A DNA stretch of 6,612 nt from Gammaproteobacteria bacterium (GTDB lineage: Bacteria; Pseudomonadota; Gammaproteobacteria; Pseudomonadales; Porticoccaceae), in NCBI GenBank assembly GCA_006227015.1, contig SBGI01000161.1, positions 1-6,612 on the forward strand, written 5' to 3'. Of the stretch, positions 1 to 6,612 are shown piece after piece. The position numbers and the translations under genes are program-made. The notes below the pieces were generated by a model that saw only the letters and a list, made by a program, of their open reading frames with translations, did not search any database and was not told the origin of the DNA. The stretch's first letter is position 1. Each line of letters begins with the position of its first letter.

Positions 1-404
1 TAACCAGTGATCTTGATATCCATTTCAGCTTCTGTGGTGTCATAAACATCCAGCAAAGCTGTTGTTGCAGGGACCGCCATAACGATCAACAACAACGCGG
101 GAATCACTGTCCAGACTATTTCTGCGGTGGTGTTTTCATGGAAGTTAGCCGCTACAGCACCTTTTGATTTACGGTGTGCAAACATGCTGTAGAACATTAC
201 TGCGAAAACGCCAACTCCGATTACCACGCAGATCCAAAAAATGATCATATGAATATCGTAGATTGCGTTGCTTACGGGGGTTACCCCCTTGGGCATATTA
301 ACGGCCCAACGCTGTGCATCTTCTGCCAATGCCTTGCCCATAAAGGCCAGGGACATTACAGGGGCTAACACAAGCGCGAAAAGCATACGTGCTCTTCTTG
401 ACAT
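1..404 (-). CDS. coxB: Cytochrome c oxidase subunit II, N-terminal part (partial, runs off left edge)
   Basis: This is subunit II of the aa3-type haem-copper oxidase. It takes electrons from cytochrome c through a binuclear CuA centre and passes them to subunit I in the inner membrane. The reading frame is open from an ATG at 404 to the window edge and gives 134 residues. A signal peptide is visible at about residues 1-27 (Arg-rich start, hydrophobic core, cleavage likely after ALA27). Two membrane helices follow at about 53-75 and 95-117, with the subunit II hairpin signature between and within them: FAHRKSKG, then the ENTTAEIVWTVIPALLL stretch. The CuA-binding cupredoxin domain lies outside the window, so the copper ligands cannot be checked. 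A GGAG ribosome site sits 8 nt upstream of the ATG. Family assignment is secure. Genes for subunits I and III would be expected beyond the left edge, but this is inference. Confidence 0.95.
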   Translation of the reverse strand, partial: MSRRARMLFALVLAPVMSLAFMGKALAEDAQRWAVNMPKGVTPVSNAIYDIHMIIFWICVVIGVGVFAVMFYSMFAHRKSKGAVAANFHENTTAEIVWTVIPALLLIVMAVPATTALLDVYDTTEAEMDIKITG

Positions 405-497
405 CGCCCTATCTCCAGTCAATAAGTTTTTAGTTTTAAGTAATACGTTTTCCCAGCCGCAACCGGGCACCCAGTAGTGGACAGGGAAAACCGCGCG

Positions 498-506
498 AGT
501 ATACCA
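498..506 (-). promoter_or_regulatory. Probable coxB promoter, extended -10 element
   Basis: On the minus strand this reads TGGTATACT, an extended -10 (TGn followed by TATACT, 5 of 6 to the sigma-70 consensus). The -35 region, TGGAGT 18 nt upstream, is poor, which fits an extended -10 promoter or one helped by an activator. The predicted start near 490 would leave a leader of roughly 85 nt, AT-rich, ending at the coxB ribosome site. It is the only convincing -10 I see upstream of coxB in this 187-bp intergenic region. Confidence 0.5.
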
Positions 507-531
507 GACTTTTTCCGCTTCACTCCAGACT
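504..531 (-). repeat. Direct repeat AGTCTGG x2 at the coxB promoter
   Basis: The heptamer AGTCTGG occurs twice on the minus strand (531-525 and 510-504). The two copies start 21 bp apart, which is two helical turns. The upstream copy overlaps the position of the weak -35 and the downstream copy runs into the extended -10. This is the kind of spacing used by activators that bind as tandem dimers, but a heptamer pair can also arise by chance. No regulator is identified. Confidence 0.3.
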
Positions 532-591
532 ATTCACCCTCCAGAACATGGGGTTTTTCTGTCAAACTAGTCTTTTATTAAGTGTCCAGCC

Positions 592-1920
592 ATGTTAGAT
601 CGCGAGATATCCCGCCAGGTTTTTCAGATTGCTCTGCCCATGACACTGGCCAGCTTGAGCGTGCCCCTGCTGAGCTTGGTAGACACTGCGATTCTCGGTC
701 ACCTGTCGTCCGACAACTATCTTGCCGCCGTTGCCGCCGGCGGCAGTGTGATTACTCTACTGTTCTGGTTATTTGCTTTTTTGCGAATGGGCAGTACCGG
801 GTTAACCGCTAGAGCGTGGGGCGCCAACGATGAAAGGCGCTGTAAGGAACTGCTTTTTCAGTCTTTACTGTTAGCCCTGTTGCTTGGCTTGATGGTGATC
901 ATCTTTCGTCAGTTCATAGTCCAAATCGTCTTGCAACTGATAAGCCCATCAGCAGAGGTGATGCCCCTGGCTGCAGAGTACTGCCTGATCAGGGTCTTTG
1001 CCGCGCCGGGCACCTTTATGACTTACTGCGCCATTGGATGGTTGTTGGGCCTACAACAGGCCAGGACAACGTTGGCGGTCATGCTGTTTGTCAATGTGGC
1101 CAATATTGCCCTCGACTTTCTGTTTATTGTCGGCTTTGACTGGAACAGCCGGGGTGCTGCACTGGCTTCACTCACGGCCGAATACATGGGTGTTGTTGTC
1201 GCCCTGTCACTTGTGTCCATAAAACTTCGCACACTCTCCTGCGGCTGGCAGTGGCGTCAATTGTTTCAGTGGCATCAATATCGTGAATTTTTTGCCGTTA
1301 ACCGTCACTTGTTTGTGCGCACTGCACTACTGTTGTTCACCATGACTTTTTTTACGGCTCAGGGGGCACGCCAGGGCGATGTCGTATTGGCGGCCAACGC
1401 CATCCTGATGCAATTATTGCTACTGATCGCTTTTACCCAGGATGGTTTTGCCCACGCTGCAGAATCACTCACCGGCCAGGCCATTGGCGCACAACAAACG
1501 GAACGCTTCCTGAAAATCTGCTATACCAGTACTTTTTGGGGGTTCCTAATCGCCTTGCTGGCCACCCTCATTTACTGGCTGTTACCACACACCATTGTTG
1601 GCCTGTTTACCAGTTTGTCCGCTGTGGCTTCAGCGGCACTGGTTTACTGGCCCTGGCTGGTTACGTTGCCTCTGGTTGGTCTTATCTGCTTTATGGCAGA
1701 CGGCGTGTTTATTGGCAGCGGGAAAACCCGAGCCATGCAGCAGAGTATGATCGTGGCCGTACTGATGGTGTTTCTCCCGGTCTGGTTTTTTTCCAGGCCA
1801 CTGGGGAACCATGGGCTGTGGTTAGCCTATCTGTCGTTTCTGGCTGCACGCAGTCTGCTCATGGGTTGGCTGTTCTTCCACTATACCCGGCGACAACTTT
1901 GGGCTCTGGACAAAACCTGA
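592..1920 (+). CDS. MATE family efflux transporter, DinF subfamily
   Basis: This is a multidrug and toxic compound extrusion protein of the inner membrane, expected to export organic substrates in exchange for H+ or Na+. The 442 residues are the usual MATE length and show about twelve hydrophobic segments (roughly 13-36, 48-70, 88-112, 128-152, 160-182, 187-210, 237-258, 265-285, 310-332, 345-368, 384-402, 408-430). DinF-type signatures are present: PLLSLVDTAILGHL at 25-38 with the conserved Asp31, and the cytoplasmic DGFAHAAESLTGQAIGA block at 284-300 before the second half. The ATG at 592 gives the expected short N-terminus before helix 1, but no clear Shine-Dalgarno sequence precedes it. 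The gene is divergent from coxB. E. coli dinF is SOS-linked, but I see no LexA box here, so I leave out the symbol. The substrate cannot be told from sequence. Confidence 0.92.
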   Translation: MLDREISRQVFQIALPMTLASLSVPLLSLVDTAILGHLSSDNYLAAVAAGGSVITLLFWLFAFLRMGSTGLTARAWGANDERRCKELLFQSLLLALLLGLMVIIFRQFIVQIVLQLISPSAEVMPLAAEYCLIRVFAAPGTFMTYCAIGWLLGLQQARTTLAVMLFVNVANIALDFLFIVGFDWNSRGAALASLTAEYMGVVVALSLVSIKLRTLSCGWQWRQLFQWHQYREFFAVNRHLFVRTALLLFTMTFFTAQGARQGDVVLAANAILMQLLLLIAFTQDGFAHAAESLTGQAIGAQQTERFLKICYTSTFWGFLIALLATLIYWLLPHTIVGLFTSLSAVASAALVYWPWLVTLPLVGLICFMADGVFIGSGKTRAMQQSMIVAVLMVFLPVWFFSRPLGNHGLWLAYLSFLAARSLLMGWLFFHYTRRQLWALDKT

Positions 1921-1948
1921 TTGGCCAGGAATGAGCGGGTCTTATACC
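1921..1948 (+). promoter_or_regulatory. Weak candidate sigma-70 promoter for the 1993 gene
   Basis: TTGGCC (1921-1926, 4 of 6) is followed after 16 bp by TATACC (1943-1948, 4 of 6). It lies in the 72-bp gap between the transporter and the next plus-strand gene. It would start transcription near 1955, about 40 nt before the ATG. Both boxes are imperfect, and read-through from the transporter gene is equally possible because no terminator is seen in the gap. Confidence 0.25.
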
Positions 1949-1992
1949 AAGATGTTCTTTGCCTTTTCAATCCTCTCTACTAGTTTTTGATT

Positions 1993-2649
1993 ATGGATAC
2001 CGTCAACATCCGCCAGGCCATCGCTGCCGCCAAAGCACATGAAAAAGCCACCGGCCAACTTGCGCGCCTGATGCAAGCTCGAGTCTCAAAACTACATCAC
2101 ACCATTCAGTTGCCGCCTGAAAATATTGTGCCGGCGTTACTCAATTTCATTCTTCACTACATTGATCAGGTACCGGAATTTATCGACGCGGTGGATACCA
2201 TTGCCAGCGAGTGTGAGATAACCGATTACACCGAGCCAGTGATGCAGATTGCCAAGGAGTTTTTTATCCAGCCTCCCAACCTGATCGACGGCCACGATGG
2301 TCTGAATGCACTGATGGATGAATCATACCTGGCACACCGGCTGATTGAGGAAGTCAATGATCGCTTCATGTCCCGCTTCAACACCCCTCTGGTGCCCATG
2401 GATATGACGCGCTCCAATCTGATTATTCACCACTTAATCGGCGAACCCTTTGCCAACCAGCTCGACCATGCGGTGCATATCATTGCCGATCACCTTCAGG
2501 GAGGAGACCTGGTCATGGTGCCGGAGGCCTGCAAGGTAGACCGCAGCAGCCGCTGGGCCAGTGACCTGCAGCGCTGGCCCTGCCTGGTGGATAACCTCTC
2601 GGTCAATCTTTTGCTGAATAGCCAGACCGCCAGGGTTTTAATCAATTAA
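1993..2649 (+). CDS. Conserved-looking protein of unknown function, 218 residues
   Basis: I do not recognise this family. The product from the ATG at 1993 has 218 residues, no signal peptide and no membrane segment, so it is probably cytosolic. It looks mostly alpha-helical, with an amphipathic N-terminal region (about 4-36), acidic middle helices (about 43-90 and 105-127), and a histidine-rich stretch in the third quarter: His146, His147, His159, His162 and His167, with nearby acidic residues such as Glu110, Glu119, Glu120, Glu151 and Asp166. The balanced codon use and long uninterrupted frame support a real gene. A TTG at 1987 in the same frame is a possible alternative start, two codons earlier. 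Neither start has a clear Shine-Dalgarno sequence. It lies 72 nt after the MATE gene on the same strand and may be co-transcribed with it. The His and acidic residues could bind metal, but no known diiron or zinc motif is evident, so no function is assigned. Confidence 0.8.
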   Translation: MDTVNIRQAIAAAKAHEKATGQLARLMQARVSKLHHTIQLPPENIVPALLNFILHYIDQVPEFIDAVDTIASECEITDYTEPVMQIAKEFFIQPPNLIDGHDGLNALMDESYLAHRLIEEVNDRFMSRFNTPLVPMDMTRSNLIIHHLIGEPFANQLDHAVHIIADHLQGGDLVMVPEACKVDRSSRWASDLQRWPCLVDNLSVNLLLNSQTARVLIN

Positions 2650-2652
2650 TTG
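2643..2652. repeat. 10-bp palindrome spanning two overlapping convergent stop codons
   Basis: CAATTAATTG is a perfect palindrome. It contains the plus-strand stop TAA (2647-2649) and the minus-strand stop TAA (2648-2646), so the two convergent genes share bases of their stop codons. It is flanked by CAGGG (2631-2635) and CCCTG (2659-2663), and by CGCCA (2628-2632) and TGGCG (2651-2655). These could form alternative weak stems. There is no classic GC stem plus T-run, so I do not call it a terminator. Confidence 0.6.
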
Positions 2653-2900
2653 GCGTTGCCCTGTCTGCCCGGATCGATCAGCTTGACCGGCTGCACTTCC
2701 ACACGCTTTTCAGCCTCTGTACGATTGACACGTGTTTCGAGCTCACGCGGGGCGCTTTGCAAAAACATCTGTTCTTTAAAGTCGCAACTCACACAGGCCC
2801 TGTAGTCTTTTCCATCCTCGGAAAACACAACAATCTTGTCCATTACATTGCAGCGCGGGCAAACAGCTCCGGCAATAAAACGTTTTTTTTGACTGTACAT
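2646..2900 (-). CDS. YheV-type small zinc-ribbon protein (DUF2387 family)
   Basis: This is a small protein of 84 residues resembling E. coli YheV, a family annotated only as a putative metal-binding protein. The N-terminal block MYSQKKRFIAGAVCPRC matches the KRFIAGAKCPxC start of YheV. Two CxxC knuckles are visible (Cys14/Cys17 and Cys36/Cys39), as in a zinc ribbon. The C-terminal half (about 50-84) is charged and looks disordered. The start at 2900 is chosen because family similarity begins there. The frame stays open upstream to 3041, but that extension would overlap the divergent yrdA gene and shows no family similarity. No strong Shine-Dalgarno sequence precedes the ATG. The gene converges on the unknown gene at 2649 with overlapping stops and diverges from yrdA. 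The metal is inferred to be zinc, and the role is unknown. Confidence 0.85.
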   Translation of the reverse strand: MYSQKKRFIAGAVCPRCNVMDKIVVFSEDGKDYRACVSCDFKEQMFLQSAPRELETRVNRTEAEKRVEVQPVKLIDPGRQGNAN

Positions 2901-2965
2901 GGCTACAGAATCCACATGCCCGTTTGATAGATGATAGACGCTCCCATGACACATCACGGAGAGGT

Positions 2966-2993
2966 TTGAGAGTGCCCGGATGAGGGTTATTAT
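2966..2993 (+). promoter_or_regulatory. Sigma-70 promoter for yrdA
   Basis: TTGAGA (2966-2971, 5 of 6 to TTGACA) is followed after a 16-bp spacer by TATTAT (2988-2993, 5 of 6 to TATAAT). The start would fall near 3000, giving a leader of about 28 nt before the yrdA ATG at 3028. This is the best plus-strand promoter in the window. An alternative -10, TATAAC at 2991-2996, would need a 19-bp spacer. Confidence 0.55.
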
Positions 2994-3006
2994 AACGTCT
3001 ATAGAC
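2986..3006. promoter_or_regulatory. Two abutting palindromes at the divergent promoter (candidate operator)
   Basis: GTTAT-t-ATAAC (2986-2996) is an 11-bp inverted repeat with one central base. It is directly followed by GTCTATAGAC (2997-3006), a perfect 10-bp palindrome. Together they cover the shared -10 block and the predicted yrdA transcription start, a position typical of repressor operators. The AT-rich palindrome may simply reflect two opposed -10 elements, but the second palindrome is not explained that way. No regulator is identified. Confidence 0.35.
2989..2994 (-). promoter_or_regulatory. Perfect TATAAT -10 for the YheV-type gene, overlapping the yrdA -10
   Basis: On the minus strand 2994-2989 reads TATAAT exactly. 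No good -35 lies 16-18 bp upstream (the region reads about GCAAAG), so this promoter may be weak or need help. A start near 2982 would give a leader of about 80 nt to the ATG at 2900. The element occupies the same bases as the yrdA -10, so RNA polymerase binding in the two directions should be mutually exclusive. Confidence 0.4.
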
Positions 3007-3027
3007 AACGACTTTGCGAGAAATGCC

Positions 3028-3594
3028 ATGACAGACAACATTCGTCCTCACAAGGACATCACACCAACGCTTGGAGCACGCGTCTATGTGGACCCGGCCG
3101 CCACCGTGATTGGCGATGTCACACTGGGTGATGATGTGTCAGTCTGGCCCGGTGCGGTAATTCGGGGCGACATGCATCGCATCACTATAGGCAATCGCTC
3201 CAATGTTCAGGACACAGCCGTACTTCATATCACCCACGCCAGCCACTTCAATCCTGGCGGCTGGCCACTGACCATTGGCGATGATGTCATTGTTGGCCAC
3301 GGAGCGATTCTGCACGGTTGCACCCTGGGGAGCCGTATTCTGGTTGGCAACGGCGCCATCGTGAACGATGGTGCCATTGTCGAGGATGAAGTCATTATTG
3401 GTGCGGGAACCGTTGTCCCCCCCGGAAAACGCCTGGAGAGCGGCAACCTCTATGTGGGCAACCCCTGCAGATTATTGCGGGCTGTCAGCGACAAGGAGCG
3501 GGAGTTTTTTACCTATTCCCCCGGCAACTACGTCAAGTTGAAAGATCAATATCTGGCGGAGGCCTCCGGCGACTGGCGCAACGCAGCCGAATAA
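3028..3594 (+). CDS. yrdA: Gamma-carbonic-anhydrase family protein (YrdA-like)
   Basis: This is a cytosolic left-handed beta-helix protein of the gamma-carbonic-anhydrase family, expected to form trimers with a metal at each subunit interface. The 188 residues match E. coli YrdA in length. Hexapeptide-repeat sequence runs from about 14 to 135. Residues equivalent to the Cam active site are all visible: Arg46 and Asp48 (IRGD), Gln61 and Asp62 (NVQD), and metal ligands His67 (VLHITH), His91 and His96 (GHGAILHGC). The acidic proton-shuttle loop of Cam is not evident, as is usual for YrdA and CaiE-type members, so actual CO2 hydration activity is uncertain. The ATG at 3028 is preferred. An upstream in-frame start at 2980 would fall inside the promoter and add 16 unrelated residues. 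The end converges with the rhodanese gene, leaving an 8-bp gap. Confidence 0.9.
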   Translation: MTDNIRPHKDITPTLGARVYVDPAATVIGDVTLGDDVSVWPGAVIRGDMHRITIGNRSNVQDTAVLHITHASHFNPGGWPLTIGDDVIVGHGAILHGCTLGSRILVGNGAIVNDGAIVEDEVIIGAGTVVPPGKRLESGNLYVGNPCRLLRAVSDKEREFFTYSPGNYVKLKDQYLAEASGDWRNAAE

Positions 3595-3602
3595 CTGCTG
3601 CG
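3582..3602. terminator. Weak hairpin between convergent yrdA and rhodanese genes
   Basis: CGCAGC (3582-3587) and GCTGCG (3597-3602) form a 6-bp GC-rich stem with a 9-nt loop that contains the yrdA stop codon. It sits exactly at the convergent junction. The plus-strand side is followed by CTATTTCT, only a poor T-run, and the minus-strand side has none. It may slow polymerase in both directions, but it is not a textbook intrinsic terminator. Confidence 0.25.
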
Positions 3603-3926
3603 CTATTTCTGGTTATTGATCAGCTCGCTGTAACCACCTTCGTTGCTGGCCTTGGTATAACCCATACTTTCCAGAGTCTGCAATGCCATGCCCGCACGGC
3701 GACCACTGCCACAATAAAGCCTGATGGGCTTATTTTTATCCGGTGCGAGACTGGTAATGGCATAACCGATTTCCGTGTGGGTAACATTGATTGCACCGGG
3801 CAAATGGCCTTGCTCGTACTCGGCTGCTGACCGCACATCGATCCATAGACCTTCGGATGCTGACACCGCCAGACTGAACCACTGACAACAGATGAGCACA
3901 GTCACAACTTTCAGGATATTTTTCAT
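3603..3926 (-). CDS. Small exported rhodanese, PspE-like thiosulfate sulfurtransferase
   Basis: This is a single-domain rhodanese expected to transfer sulfane sulfur, for example from thiosulfate to cyanide or a thiol, through a cysteine persulfide in the periplasm. From the ATG at 3926 it has 107 residues, close to the 104 of E. coli PspE, and aligns with it along its length: WIDVRSAAEYEQGHLPGAINV, then PDKNKPIRLYCGSGRRAG, then ESMGYTKASNEGGY. The active-site loop is CGSGRR with Cys72 (Cys73 if the GTG at 3929 is the start). A signal peptide covers about residues 1-23, with cleavage likely after VSA. A strong GGGAGG ribosome site lies 8 nt before the ATG, in the 14-nt gap after the aroE stop, so the gene is the last of the hemF-aroE operon. 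It lacks the usual psp operon neighbours, so the symbol pspE is not assigned. Confidence 0.9.
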   Translation of the reverse strand: MKNILKVVTVLICCQWFSLAVSASEGLWIDVRSAAEYEQGHLPGAINVTHTEIGYAITSLAPDKNKPIRLYCGSGRRAGMALQTLESMGYTKASNEGGYSELINNQK

Positions 3927-3940
3927 CACTGGTACCTCCC

Positions 3941-4765
3941 TTACGACAGGTTGTCTCTTAACTGTGATATCACCAGTTTAGTGTCCGGTTGCACACCTCG
4001 CCAGAGCTTGAAGGATTCCGCCGCCTGTTCGACCAGCATACCCAGGCCATCGGATACGACTCGCGCCCCATGTTGCCGGGCCCAGATCAGAAATGGTGTG
4101 GGTTGTGCCGCATACATCATGTCGTAACAGTGGCCATCCGCTGTGAGCAGATCATCCGGCAATGGTGGCAACTCCCCCGACAGGCTGGCGCTGGTGCCAT
4201 TGATGACCAGATCAAATTGCTGCCCCTCCAGCATGTCAAAGCCACAGCCAAGCAGGTAACCCATTTCAGCAAAGCCCCTGGCCAGCTGCAGGGCTTTGTC
4301 GATAGTGCGGTTGGCTATCACCACATGCTGAGGCAATTGTTCCAGCAACGGCTCGAGCACCCCGCGCACAGCGCCACCGGCACCCAGTACCAGAACTTTT
4401 TTGCCACGAACCTGCCAACCAAGATTTTCCAGGATGTCATGCACCATGCCCGCGCCGTCGGTGTTGTCGCCAAGCAGTGTTCCGTCTTCCTTCAAAGCCA
4501 GGGTGTTTACCGCTCCGGCATGGCGAGCACGCGATGTCAGTCGAGCGGCATAACTGTAGGCATCCTGCTTGAAGGGAACAGTAATGTTCAGCCCTTTGCC
4601 ACCGGCGGCAAAAAACGCGTCTGCGGCCTCACTGAAACCATCAAGTGCTACCAGCTGTTTGCTATAGACCATGTCCTGCCCTGTCTGGGCTGCAAACGCC
4701 GCGTGGATATCAGGGGATTTACTGTGCTCAATGGGGTTGCCGAAGACAGCGTAAAGGTCAGTCAT
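3941..4765 (-). CDS. aroE: Shikimate dehydrogenase (NADP+)
   Basis: This cytosolic enzyme of aromatic amino acid synthesis reduces 3-dehydroshikimate to shikimate with NADPH. Its 274 residues are the normal AroE length. The shikimate-binding SKSP (15-18) and the NITVPFK loop with catalytic Lys66 are present, as are Asn87 and catalytic Asp103 (NTDGAG). The Rossmann domain carries the GAGGAVRG dinucleotide loop at 128-135. The NRT motif at 152-154 marks the NADP-specific AroE class, and the C-terminal DGLGMLVEQAAESFKLW block (239-255) includes Gln247. The ATG at 4765 has an AAGGGG ribosome site 7 nt upstream. The hemF stop lies 11 nt before it, so the two genes are surely co-transcribed and possibly translationally coupled. 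Confidence 0.97.
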   Translation of the reverse strand: MTDLYAVFGNPIEHSKSPDIHAAFAAQTGQDMVYSKQLVALDGFSEAADAFFAAGGKGLNITVPFKQDAYSYAARLTSRARHAGAVNTLALKEDGTLLGDNTDGAGMVHDILENLGWQVRGKKVLVLGAGGAVRGVLEPLLEQLPQHVVIANRTIDKALQLARGFAEMGYLLGCGFDMLEGQQFDLVINGTSASLSGELPPLPDDLLTADGHCYDMMYAAQPTPFLIWARQHGARVVSDGLGMLVEQAAESFKLWRGVQPDTKLVISQLRDNLS

Positions 4766-4776
4766 CTGGTTGCCCC

Positions 4777-6343
<1,567 letters not shown>

Positions 6344-6360
6344 GGGGTTCAAATTGGCAG

Positions 6361-6612
6361 TCAAGCGTTGTTCAGCTTTTCCTGTAACGCGGCATCCTTA
6401 TCCAGGATAGCCTGGGCATTGGCGGCACGCTCTTCAACCAGTTTGCGATGCAGGTCGCTGTCACTGACGCCGATGATCTGTGCAGCCAGATACGCAGCAT
6501 TCTTGGCGCCGGCTTTGCCAATGGCAACGGTGGCAACTGGAATGCCACCTGGCATTTGCACTGTGGAGAGGAGGGCATCCAACCCGTCCAGGGAAGAATT
6601 GATGGGCACGCC
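6361..6612 (-). CDS. purE: N5-carboxyaminoimidazole ribonucleotide mutase, C-terminal part (partial, runs off right edge)
   Basis: PurE class I converts N5-CAIR to CAIR in purine synthesis, working with PurK, which makes N5-CAIR from bicarbonate and ATP. The last 83 residues are visible, ending at a TGA at 6363-6361. The conserved sequence starts with [21 protein letters not shown] and continues [20 protein letters not shown] and YLAAQII, a clear match to the PurE C-terminal half, including the [17 protein letters not shown] block. The catalytic N-terminal part (SDWxTM, HR) lies outside the window. A GTG inside the fragment at 6609 is an internal valine codon and not the start. The stop overlaps the potential TTG start of tsaC and lies 17 nt before its ATG, so purE and tsaC look like one transcription unit. 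Confidence 0.95.
   Translation of the reverse strand, partial: GVPINSSLDGLDALLSTVQMPGGIPVATVAIGKAGAKNAAYLAAQIIGVSDSDLHRKLVEERAANAQAILDKDAALQEKLNNA

Noticed and set aside
561..566. TTGACA on the minus strand (566-561) as a -35 for coxB
   Set aside because: The hexamer is a perfect -35, but no acceptable -10 lies 16-18 bp downstream (the region reads about GGAGGG).
405..591. LexA box or clear plus-strand promoter for the MATE gene
   Set aside because: I looked for a CTG-N10-CAG type LexA site and for -35/-10 pairs and found none that was convincing.
1536..1934. Second plus-strand frame inside the MATE gene
   Set aside because: It is out of frame with a clear 12-helix transporter, and its translation is of low-complexity mixed composition without a family.
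2980..3027. Earlier ATG for yrdA at 2980
   Set aside because: It lies between the predicted -35 and -10 boxes, and the 16 added residues do not belong to the family.
2901..3041. N-terminal extension of the YheV-type protein
   Set aside because: It would cross the divergent promoter and overlap the first codons of yrdA. It has no family similarity and no ribosome site.

Overview
The window looks like chromosomal core DNA of a gammaproteobacterium, moderate in GC and densely coded. The protein sequences (HemF, AroE, TsaC, PurE, YrdA, a YheV-type protein) read like Pseudomonas or marine-gammaproteobacterial versions. The grouping of tsaC, aroE and yrdA is also seen in E. coli (tsaC-aroE-yrdB with yrdA nearby). 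I cannot fix the genus from the sequence. I see no rRNA, tRNA, insertion sequence, CRISPR array or prophage.

Left part. Positions 1-404 hold, on the minus strand, the N-terminal part of cytochrome c oxidase subunit II (coxB), which runs off the left edge. A divergent intergenic region (405-591) carries a good extended -10 promoter for coxB. It is followed on the plus strand by a DinF-type MATE transporter (592-1920) and a 218-residue cytosolic protein of a family I do not recognise (1993-2649).

Middle. The unknown gene meets a small YheV-type zinc-ribbon gene (2646-2900, minus) tail to tail, with overlapping TAA stops inside a 10-bp palindrome. The YheV-type gene is divergent from a gamma-carbonic-anhydrase family gene (yrdA, 3028-3594, plus). 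Their promoters appear to share one AT-rich -10 block, next to two abutting small palindromes.

Right part. A compact minus-strand cluster reads purE (partial, off the right edge) - tsaC - hemF - aroE - pspE-like rhodanese. Its stop-start junctions are tight except for a 97-100 nt gap before hemF. The cluster combines purine synthesis, tRNA t6A37 modification, haem synthesis, the shikimate pathway and a small exported sulfurtransferase. Haem made via HemF is needed by the terminal oxidase to which the coxB product belongs, so the two ends of the window are linked by function, though not visibly by shared regulation.

I found no strong candidate for a new multi-gene system. The most useful leads are the unrecognised 218-residue protein, the shared-core divergent promoter with its palindromes, the exported rhodanese at the end of the aroE operon, and a direct repeat at the coxB promoter.
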